From NCBI RefSeq assembly GCF_026212465.1, contig NC_080063.1, forward strand, positions 1,924,501-1,988,500: a stretch of 64,000 bases of DNA, read 5' to 3'. Under the pieces are notes generated by a model. The model did no database searches. It was not told where the DNA came from and saw nothing but the letters and a program-made list of their open reading frames with translations. The translations under genes were made by a program, and so were the position numbers. The DNA is from Amaranthus tricolor. Taxonomy: Eukaryota > Streptophyta > Magnoliopsida > Caryophyllales > Amaranthaceae. Shown here one piece after another: positions 54,652-64,000 of the stretch (positions are counted from its first letter, which is position 1; each line of letters starts with the position of its first letter).

Positions 54652-55299
54652 CAATGACGAATGAACGATGAAGAATGAACAAGGATCAATGATCAATGAA
54701 GAATGAACGATGAAGAATGAACAAGGATCAATGATCAATGAAGAATGAACGATGAAGAATGAACAAGGATCAATGCTCAATGACGAATGAATGGTGAAGA
54801 ATGAACAAGGATCAATGATCAATGAAGAATGAACGATAAAGAATGAACAAGGATCAATGATCAATGAAGAATGATCGATGAAGAATGAACAAGGATCAAT
54901 GATCAATGACGAATGAACGAAGAAGAATGAACAAGGATCAATGATCAATGAAGAATTAACGATGAAGAATGAAAAAGGATCAATGATCAATGAAGAATAA
55001 ACGATGAAGAATGAACAAGTATCAATGGTTAATGACGAATGAACGATGAAAAATGAACAAGGATCAATGATCAATGAAGAATGAACGATGAAGAATGAAC
55101 AAGGATCAATGATCAATGAAGAATAAACAAGAATTATTGGTCAATGACGAATGAACGATGAAGAATGAACAAGGATTAATTCCCAATGACGAATGAACGG
55201 TGAAGAATGAACAAGGATCAATGATCAATGAAAAATGAACGATGAAGAATGAACAAGGATCAATGATCAATGATGAATGAACGATGAAGAATGAACAAG

Positions 55300-58230
55300 G
55301 ATCAATGATCAATGACGAATGAACGATGAAGAATGAACAAGGATCAATGATCAATGTAGAATGAACGATGAAAAATGAACAAGGAGCAATGATCAATGAA
55401 GAATGAACGATGAAGAATGAACAAGGATCAATGATCAATGTAGAATAAACAAGAATTATTGGTTAATGACGAATGAACGACGAAGAATGAACAAGGATCA
55501 ATGATCAATGAATAATGAACGATGAAGAATGAACAAGGATCAATGATCAATGAAGAATGAACGATGAAGAATGAACAAGGATCAATTATCCATGAAGAAT
55601 GAACGATGAAGAATGAACAAGGATCAATGATAAATGACGAAGGAACGATGAAGAATGAACAAGGATCAATGATCAATGAAGAATGAACGATGAAGAATGA
55701 ACAAGGATCAATGATCAATGAAGAATAAACGATGATGAATGAACAAGGATCAATGGTCAATGACGAATGAACGATGAAGAATGAACAAGGATCAATGATC
55801 AATAAAGAATGAACGATGAAGAATGAACAAGGGTCAATGGTCAATGACGAATAAACGATGAAGAATGAACAAGGATCAATGATCAATGAAGAATGAACGA
55901 TGAAGAATGAACAAGGATCAATGCTCAATGACGAATGAACGGTGAAGAATGAACAAGGATCAATGATCAATGAAGAATGAACGATGAAGAATGAACAAGG
56001 ATCAATGATCAATGAAGAATGAACGATGAAGAATGAACAAGGATCAATGATCAATGACGAATGAACGAAGAAGAATGAACAAGGATCAATGATCAATGAA
56101 GAATTAACGATGAAGAATGAAAAAGGATCAATGATCAATGAAGAATAAACGATGAAGAATGAACAAGTATCAATGGTTAATGACGAATGAACGATGAAAA
56201 ATGAACAAGGATCAATGATCAATGAAGAATGAACGATGAAGAATGAACAAGGATCAATGATCAATGAAGAATAAACAAGAATTATTGGTCAATGACGAAT
56301 GAACGATGAAGAATGAACAAGGATTAATGCTGAATGACGAATGAACGGTGAAGAATGAACAATGAAGAATGAACGATGAAGAATGAACAAGGATCATTGA
56401 TCAATGAAGAATGAACGATGAAGAATGAACAAGGATCAACGATCAATGACGAATGAACGATGAAGAATGAACAATGATCAATGATCAATGAAGAATTAAC
56501 GATGAAGAAAGAACAAGGATCAATGATCAATGAAGAATAAACGATGAAGAATGAACAAGGATCAATGGTTAATGACCAATGAACGATGAAGAATGAACAA
56601 GGATCAATGATCAATGAAGAATAAACAAGAATTATTGGTTAATGACGAATGAACGATAAAGAATGAACAAGGATCAATGATCAATGAATAATGAACGATG
56701 AAGAATGAACAAGGATCAATGATCAATAATGAATGAACGATGAAGAATGAACAAGGATCAATTATCAATGAAGAATGAACGATGAAGAATGAACAAGGAT
56801 CAATGATCAATGAAGAATAAACAAGAATTATTGGTTAATGACGAATGAACGATGAAGAATGAACAAGGATCAATGATCAATGAATAATGAACGATGAAGA
56901 ATGAACAAGGATCAATGATCAATAATGAATGAACGATGAAGAATGAACAAGGATCAATTATCAATGAAGAAGGAACGATGAAGAATGAACAAAGATCAAT
57001 GATCAATGACGAATGAACAAGAATTAATGGTCAGTAACGAATGAACGATGAAGAATGAACAAGGATCAATGATCAATGACGAATGAACGATGAAGAAGGA
57101 ACAAGGATTAATGATCAATAAAGAAAGAACGATGAAGAATAAACAAGGATCAATGATCAATGAAGAATGAACGATGAAGAATGAACAAGGATCAATGATC
57201 AATGACGAATGAACGATGAAGAATGAACAAGGATTAATGGTCAATGACAAATGAACGATGAAGAATGAACAAGGATCAATGATCAATGAAGAATAAACGA
57301 TGAAGAATGTACAAGGATCAATGATCAATGAAGAATGAACGATGAAGAATGATCAAGGATCAATGATCGATGAATAATGAACGATGAAGAATGAACAAAG
57401 CTCAATAATCAATGACGAATGAACGATGAAGAATGAACAAGGATCAATGATCAATGAAGAATGAACGATGAAGAATGAACAAGGATCAATGATCAATGAA
57501 GAATAAACGATGAAGAATGAACAAGGATCAATGGTCAATGACGAATGAACGATGAAGAATGAACAAGGATCAATGATCAATGAAGAATGAACGATGAAGA
57601 ATGAACAAGGATCAATGGTCAATGATGAATGAACGATGAAGAATGAACAAGGATCAATGATCAATGAAGAATGAACGATGAAGAATGAACAAGGATCAAT
57701 GCTCAATGACGAATGAATGGTGAAGAATGAACAAGGATCAATGATCAATGAAGAATGAACGATAAAGAATGAACAAGGATCAATGATCAATGAAGAATGA
57801 ACGATGAAGAATGAACAAGGATCAATGATCAATGACGAATGAACGAAGAAGAATGAACAAGGATCAATGATCAATGAAGAATTAACGATGACGAATGAAA
57901 AAGGATCAATGATCAATGAAGAATAAACGATGAAGAATGAACAAGTATCAATGGTTAATGACGAATGAACGATGAAAAATGAACAAGGATCAATGATCAA
58001 TGAAGAATGTACGATGAAGAATGAACAAGGATCAATGATCAATGAAGAATAAACAAGAATTATTGGTCAATGACGAATGAACGATGAAGAATGGACAAGG
58101 ATTAATGCTCAATGACGAATGAACGGTGAAGAATGAACAAGGATCAATGATCAATGAAGAATGAACGATGAAGAATGAACGATGAAGAATGAACAAGGAT
58201 CAATGATCAATGAAGAATGAACGATGAAGA
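55300..58230 (+). repeat. 3,192-bp-offset duplication (76 units), copy 1
   Basis: At least six landmarks are exactly 3,192 bp (76 x 42) from their partners: M1 junctions 56273, 56623, 56819 and 58051 (partners 59465, 59815, 60011, 61243), the GAACAAT pair at 56357 (59549) and the GGTCAGT junction at 57015 (60207). Rare shared variants include GGAGCAAT, GACCAAT, GAATGGACAAG and a duplicated ef pair (58165-58192). Differences noticed are few: TGTAGAAT near 55.44 kb, TATCCAT near 55.59 kb, GATCAACGATC near 56.43 kb and, in copy 2, GAATGAT near 58.75 kb, GTAAAAG near 59.31 kb and AATACTC near 61.30 kb. This is the most similar large pair I compared. Confidence 0.82.
58151..58192 (+). repeat. 56-bp unit with duplicated ef pair
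   Basis: The GAACGAT/GAAGAAT pair occurs twice in succession, the reciprocal product of the 28-bp short unit that lacks it. The same event is seen near 61.36, 61.70 and 63.80 kb. The length change is 14 bp, so the register is kept. Confidence 0.85.
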
Positions 58231-58491
58231 ATGACCAAGGATGAATGATCGATGAATAATGAACGATGAAGAATGAACAAAGCTCAATAATCAATGACGA
58301 ATGAACGATGAAGAATGAACAAGGATCAATGATCAATGAAGAATGAACGATGAAGAATGAACAAGGATCAATGATCAATGAAGAATAAACGATGAAGAAT
58401 GAACAAGGATCAATGGTCAATGACGAATGAACGATGAAGAATGAACAAGGATCAATGATCAATGAAGAATGAACGATGAAGAATGAACAAG

Positions 58492-61422
58492 GATCAATGA
58501 TCAATGACGAATGAACGATGAAGAATGAACAAGGATCAATGATCAATGAAGAATGAACGATGAAAAATGAACAAGGAGCAATGATCAATGAAGAATGAAC
58601 GATGAAGAATGAGCAAGGATCAATGATCAATGAAGAATAAACAAGAATTATTGGTTAATGACGAATGAACGACGAAGAATGAACAAGGATCAATGATCAA
58701 TGAATAATGAACGATGAAGAATGAACAAGGATCAATGATCAATGAAGAATGAATGATGAAGAATGAACAAGGATCAATTATCAATGAAGAATGAACGATG
58801 AAGAATGAACAAGGATCAATGATAAATGACGAAGGAACGATGAAGAATGAACAAGGATCAATGATCAATGAAGAATGAACGATGAAGAATGAACAAGGAT
58901 CAATGATCAATGAAGAATAAACGATGATGAATGAACAAGGATCAATGGTCAATGACGAATGAACGATGAAGAATGAACAAGGATCAATGATCAATAAAGA
59001 ATGAACGATGAAGAATGAACAAGGGTCAATGGTCAATGACGAATAAACGATGAAGAATGAACAAGGATCAATGATCAATGAAGAATGAACGATGAAGAAT
59101 GAACAAGGATCAATGCTCAATGACGAATGAACGGTGAAGAATGAACAAGGATCAATGATCAATGAAGAATGAACGATGAAGAATGAACAAGGATCAATGA
59201 TCAATGAAGAATGAACGATGAAGAATGAACAAGGATCAATGATCAATGACGAATGAACGAAGAAGAATGAACAAGGATCAATGATCAATGAAGAATTAAC
59301 GATGAAGAATGTAAAAGGATCAATGATCAATGAAGAATAAACGATGAAGAATGAACAAGTATCAATGGTTAATGACGAATGAACGATGAAAAATGAACAA
59401 GGATCAATGATCAATGAAGAATGAACGATGAAGAATGAACAAGGATCAATGATCAATGAAGAATAAACAAGAATTATTGGTCAATGACGAATGAACGATG
59501 AAGAATGAACAAGGATTAATGCTGAATGACGAATGAACGGTGAAGAATGAACAATGAAGAATGAACGATGAAGAATGAACAAGGATCATTGATCAATGAA
59601 GAATGAACGATGAAGAATGAACAAGGATCAATGATCAATGACGAATGAACGATGAAGAATGAACAATGATCAATGATCAATGAAGAATTAACGATGAAGA
59701 AAGAACAAGGATCAATGATCAATGAAGAATAAACGATGAAGAATGAACAAGGATCAATGGTTAATGACCAATGAACGATGAAGAATGAACAAGGATCAAT
59801 GATCAATGAAGAATAAACAAGAATTATTGGTTAATGACGAATGAACGATAAAGAATGAACAAGGATCAATGATCAATGAATAATGAACGATGAAGAATGA
59901 ACAAGGATCAATGATCAATAATGAATGAACGATGAAGAATGAACAAGGATCAATTATCAATGAAGAATGAACGATGAAGAATGAACAAGGATCAATGATC
60001 AATGAAGAATAAACAAGAATTATTGGTTAATGACGAATGAACGATGAAGAATGAACAAGGATCAATGATCAATGAATAATGAACGATGAAGAATGAACAA
60101 GGATCAATGATCAATAATGAATGAACGATGAAGAATGAACAAGGATCAATTATCAATGAAGAAGGAACGATGAAGAATGAACAAAGATCAATGATCAATG
60201 ACGAATGAACAAGAATTAATGGTCAGTAACGAATGAACGATGAAGAATGAACAAGGATCAATGATCAATGACGAATGAACGATGAAGAAGGAACAAGGAT
60301 TAATGATCAATAAAGAAAGAACGATGAAGAATAAACAAGGATCAATGATCAATGAAGAATGAACGATGAAGAATGAACAAGGATCAATGATCAATGACGA
60401 ATGAACGATGAAGAATGAACAAGGATTAATGGTCAATGACAAATGAACGATGAAGAATGAACAAGGATCAATGATCAATGAAGAATAAACGATGAAGAAT
60501 GTACAAGGATCAATGATCAATGAAGAATGAACGATGAAGAATGATCAAGGATCAATGATCGATGAATAATGAACGATGAAGAATGAACAAAGCTCAATAA
60601 TCAATGACGAATGAACGATGAAGAATGAACAAGGATCAATGATCAATGAAGAATGAACGATGAAGAATGAACAAGGATCAATGATCAATGAAGAATAAAC
60701 GATGAAGAATGAACAAGGATCAATGGTCAATGACGAATGAACGATGAAGAATGAACAAGGATCAATGATCAATGAAGAATGAACGATGAAGAATGAACAA
60801 GGATCAATGGTCAATGATGAATGAACGATGAAGAATGAACAAGGATCAATGATCAATGAAGAATGAACGATGAAGAATGAACAAGGATCAATGCTCAATG
60901 ACGAATGAATGGTGAAGAATGAACAAGGATCAATGATCAATGAAGAATGAACGATAAAGAATGAACAAGGATCAATGATCAATGAAGAATGAACGATGAA
61001 GAATGAACAAGGATCAATGATCAATGACGAATGAACGAAGAAGAATGAACAAGGATCAATGATCAATGAAGAATTAACGATGACGAATGAAAAAGGATCA
61101 ATGATCAATGAAGAATAAACGATGAAGAATGAACAAGTATCAATGGTTAATGACGAATGAACGATGAAAAATGAACAAGGATCAATGATCAATGAAGAAT
61201 GTACGATGAAGAATGAACAAGGATCAATGATCAATGAAGAATAAACAAGAATTATTGGTCAATGACGAATGAACGATGAAGAATGGACAAGGATTAATAC
61301 TCAATGACGAATGAACGGTGAAGAATGAACAAGGATCAATGATCAATGAAGAATGAACGATGAAGAATGAACGATGAAGAATGAACAAGGATCAATGATC
61401 AATGAAGAATGAACGATGAAGA
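58492..61422 (+). repeat. 3,192-bp-offset duplication, copy 2
   Basis: This is the second copy of the 55.30-58.23 kb block, with the same order of junctions. The copies part at about 58.23 and 61.42 kb, where copy 1 enters a GATGAAT/GATCGAT unit and copy 2 a GATTAAT/GACGAAT unit. The left edge is uncertain by several units. Confidence 0.8.
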
Positions 61423-61662
61423 ATGAACAAGGATCAATGATTAATGACGAATGAACGAAGAAGAATGAACAAGGATCAATGATCATTGAAGAATTAACGA
61501 TGAAGAATGAACAAGGATCAATGATCAATGAAGAATAAACGATGAAGAATGAACAAGGATCAATGGTTAATGACGAATGAACGATGAAAAATGAACAAGG
61601 ATCAATGATCAATGAAGAATGAACGATGAAGAATGAACAAGGATCAATGATCAATGAAGAAT

Positions 61663-63748
61663 AAACAAGAATTATTGGTCAATGACGAATGAACGATGAA
61701 GAATGAACGATGAAGAATGAACAAGGATTAATGCTGAATGACGAATGAACGGTGAAGAATGAACAATGAAGAATGAACGATGAAGAATGAACAAGGATCA
61801 TTGATCAATGACGAATGAACGATGAAGAATGAACAAGGATCAATGATCAATGAAGAATTAACGATGAAGAATGAACAAGGATCAATGATCAATGAAGAAT
61901 AAACGATGAAGAATGAACAAGGATCAATGGTTAATGACGAATGAACGATGAATATTGAACAAGGATCAATGATCAATGAAGAATAAACAAGAATTATTGG
62001 TTAATGACGAATGAACGATGAAGAATGAACAAGGATCAATGATCAATGAATAATGAACGATGAAGAATGAATAAGGATCAATGATCAATGAAGAATGCAC
62101 GATGAAGAATGAACAAGGATCAATTATCAATGAAGAATGAACGATGAAGAATGAACAAGGATCAACGATCAATGAAGAAGGAACGATGAAGAATGAACAA
62201 AGATCAATGATCAATGACGAATGAACGATGAAGAATGAACAAGGATCAATGATCAATGAAGAATGAACGATGAAGAAATAACAAGGATCAATGATCAATG
62301 AAGAATGAACAAGAATTAATGTTCAGTAACGAATGAACGATGAAGAATGAACAAGGATCAATGATCAATGACGAATGAACGATGAAGAATGAAGAAGGAT
62401 CAATGATCAATAAAGAAAGAACGATGAAGAATGAACAAGGATCAATGATCAATGAAGAATGAACGTTGAAGAATGAACAAGGATCAATGATCAATGACGA
62501 ATGAACGATGAAGATTGAACAAGGATTAATGGTCAATGACAAATGAACGATGAAGAATGAACAAGGATCAATGATCAATGAAGAATAAACGATGAAGAAT
62601 GTACAAGGATCAATGATCAATGAAGAATGAACGATGAAGAATGAACAAGGATCAATGATCGATGAATAATGAACGATGAAGAATGAACAAAGCTCAATGA
62701 TCAATGACGAATGAACGATGAAGAATGAACAAGGATCAATGATCAATGAAGAATGAACGATGAAGAATGAACAAGGATCAATGATCAATGAAGAATAAAC
62801 GATGAAGAATGAACAAGGATCAATGGTCAATCACTAATGAACGATGAAGAATGAACAAGGATCAATGATCAATGAAGAATGAACGATGAAGAATGAACAA
62901 GGATCAATGGTCAATGACGAATGAACGATGAAGAATGAACAAGGATCAATGATCAATGAAGAATGAACGATGAAGAATGAACAAGGATCAATGCTCAATG
63001 ACGAATGAATGGTGAAGAATGAACAAGGATCAATGATCAATGAAGAATGAACGATAAAGAATGAACAAGGATCAATGATCAATGAAGAATGAACGATGAA
63101 GAATGAACAAGGATCAATGATCAATGACGAACGAACGAAGAAGAATGAACAAGGATCAATGATCAATGAAGAATTAACGATGAAGAATGAAAAAGGATCA
63201 ATGATCAATGAAGAATAGACGATGAAGAATGAACAAGTATCAATGGTTAATGACGAATGAACGATGAAAAATGAACAAGGATCAATGATCAATGAAGAAT
63301 GAACGATGAAGAATGAACAAGGATCAATGATCAATGAAGAATAAACAAGAATTATTGGTCAATGACGAATGAACGATGAAGAATGGACAAGGATTAATGC
63401 TCAATGACGAATGAACGGTGAAGAATGAACAAGGATCAATGATCAATGAAGAATGAACGATGAAGAATGAACAAGGATCAATGATCAATGAAGAATGAAC
63501 GATGAAGAATGAACAAGGATCAATGATCAATGACGAATGAACGAAGAAGAATGAACAAGGATCAATGATCATTGAAGAATTAACGATGAAGAATGAACAA
63601 GGATCAATGATCAATGAAGAATAAACGATGAAGAATGAACAAGGATCAATGGTTAATGACGAATGAACGATGAAAAATGAACAAGGATCAATGATCAATG
63701 AAGAATGAACGATGAAGAATGAACAAGGATCAATGATCAATGAAGAAT
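61663..63748 (+). repeat. 2,086-bp offset copy reaching the window end
   Basis: M1 junctions at 61663 and 63749 are each followed by the same run: duplicated ef pair, GATTAAT/GCTGAAT unit, GAACGGT, extra GAACAAT/GAAGAAT pair (61761 and 63847) and a GATCATTGATC unit. The offset is 2,086 bp (149 x 14). The second copy is cut by the end of the window, so the full extent is not visible. Confidence 0.78.
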
Positions 63749-64000
63749 AAACAAGAATTATTGGTCAATGACGAATGAACGATGAAGAATGAACGATGAA
63801 GAATGAACAAGGATTAATGCTGAATGACGAATGAACGGTGAAGAATGAACAATGAAGAATGAACGATGAAGAATGAACAAGGATCATTGATCAATGACGA
63901 ATGAACGATGAAGAATGAACAAGGATCAATGATCAATGAAGAATTAACGATGAAGAATGAACAAGGATCAATGATCAATGAAGAATAAACGATGAAGAAT

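Larger units (their letters stand above)
1..64000 (+). repeat. 42-bp satellite DNA array filling the whole window
   Basis: The window is a head-to-tail array of a 42-bp unit, about 1,520 unit equivalents, with no unique-sequence interruption and no inverted segment. The unit divides into six heptamers: GAACAAG, GATCAAT, GATCAAT, GAAGAAT, GAACGAT, GAAGAAT. Per consensus unit there are 21 A, 10 G, 7 T and 4 C, so GC is about 33% and the shown strand is strongly purine-rich. Neighbouring units usually differ by a few substitutions, and the same variants recur at kilobase intervals, which marks higher-order repeats. The first and last bases are both inside the array, so its true length is unknown. 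All plus-strand frames have a stop in every consensus unit. I do not recognise the satellite family or the species. Confidence 0.98.
42777..64000 (+). repeat. Array domain D: private variants, kilobase tandem copies, broken phase
   Basis: Only satellite units are present. The GAACAAA/GCTCAAT unit reappears at 42.77 kb and recurs to the window end. M3 occurs once (44933). Variants not seen further left appear here: GCTGAAT (near 51.39, 53.77, 56.33, 59.52, 61.74 and 63.82 kb) and an extra GAACAAT/GAAGAAT pair (47622, 49106, 51410, 53796, 56357, 59549, 61761, 63847). All six observed departures from the 14-bp register lie in this domain. Large tandem copies with offsets of 1,484, 2,386 and 3,192 bp make up most of it, and a further 2,086-bp offset links the last kilobases to the segment near 61.7 kb. 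Confidence 0.8.

Noticed and set aside
1..64000. Dozens of minus-strand open frames of about 60 to 680 codons as genes for a repeat protein
   Set aside because: All encode the same 14-residue period forced by the 42-bp unit, mostly start at TTG, change frame at each 28-bp unit, tolerate replacement changes and lack any non-repetitive domain or expression signal.
1..64000. CRISPR array
   Set aside because: The repeats are contiguous and there are no unique spacers; what lies between any two copies is more of the same heptamers.
1..64000. Plasmid iterons or a replication origin
   Set aside because: Copy number is far beyond iteron clusters, no replication gene is present, and I saw no DnaA-box or yeast-type ARS match beyond short chance strings such as TTATCC.
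1..64000. Telomeric repeat
   Set aside because: The heptamers do not resemble TTAGGG, TTTAGGG, TTAGG or related telomere motifs; there are no G runs longer than about three.
1..64000. Human-type satellite II/III (GGAAT)
   Set aside because: GAAT is frequent, but the period is 7 and 42, not 5, and GGAAT tandem runs are absent.
1..64000. CENP-B box
   Set aside because: TTCG occurs on the minus strand of GACGAAT units, but the required A and CGGG positions are not met.
1..64000. Heat-shock elements
   Set aside because: GAA recurs often, but as direct copies every 7 bp; the alternating inverted nGAAn arrangement is missing.
1..64000. Transposon or retroelement insertion inside the array
   Set aside because: No stretch departs from the heptamer pattern, and no terminal repeats, target-site duplications or coding remnants are visible.
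1..64000. Triplex-forming polypurine tract
   Set aside because: The strand is about 74% purine, but T and C recur every few bases, so no long uninterrupted purine run exists.

Overview
The whole 64 kb window is one uninterrupted tandem-repeat (satellite DNA) array. I found no protein-coding gene, RNA gene, transposon, CRISPR array or unique-sequence island, and the array runs off both ends. The basic period is 42 bp, all units lie head to tail in one orientation, and each unit splits into six related heptamers (a=GAACAAG, b=GATCAAT, c=GATCAAT, d=GAAGAAT, e=GAACGAT, f=GAAGAAT). The visible hierarchy is therefore 7 bp, then 14 bp (heptamer pairs), then 42 bp, then higher-order modules of roughly 0.36 to 4.3 kb. 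From the consensus (21 A, 10 G, 7 T, 4 C per 42), GC is about 33% and the plus strand about 74% purine. No gene is present to identify the organism. A pure array of this length with nested higher-order structure is typical of eukaryotic heterochromatin (centromeric, pericentromeric or subtelomeric); that is inference from repeat type only.

Layout. Domain A (1 to about 14.27 kb) mixes two diagnostic 28-bp junctions: M1 (short unit followed by AAACAAG/AATTATT) and M3 (short unit followed by a unit carrying GGATCATTGATCC). Domain B (about 14.27 to 26.73 kb) is rich in M3, has a single M1, and is built from large tandem copies (offsets 4,298, 2,562 and 2,884 bp). Domain C (about 26.73 to 42.78 kb) is rich in M1, often at 364-bp spacing, includes a 728-bp higher-order repeat, and lacks the GAACAAA/GCTCAAT variant from about 28.77 kb on. 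Domain D (about 42.78 to 64 kb) regains that variant, carries private variants (GCTGAAT, GAACAAT/GAAGAAT) and contains tandem copies with offsets of 1,484, 2,386 and 3,192 bp.

The most striking regularity is phase. Every anchor I checked from base 1 to about 45.59 kb falls in one 14-bp register, so length changes there come in 14-bp steps. Only six register-breaking changes are visible after that (+7, +1, +7, -1, +7, -1), and their sum of +20 matches the phase at the last base. Long open frames exist on the minus strand only because 42 is divisible by 3 and one frame of the unit lacks a stop; they break at each 28-bp unit and show no sign of coding. No multi-gene system is present. What merits attention is the repeat architecture and its amplification history.
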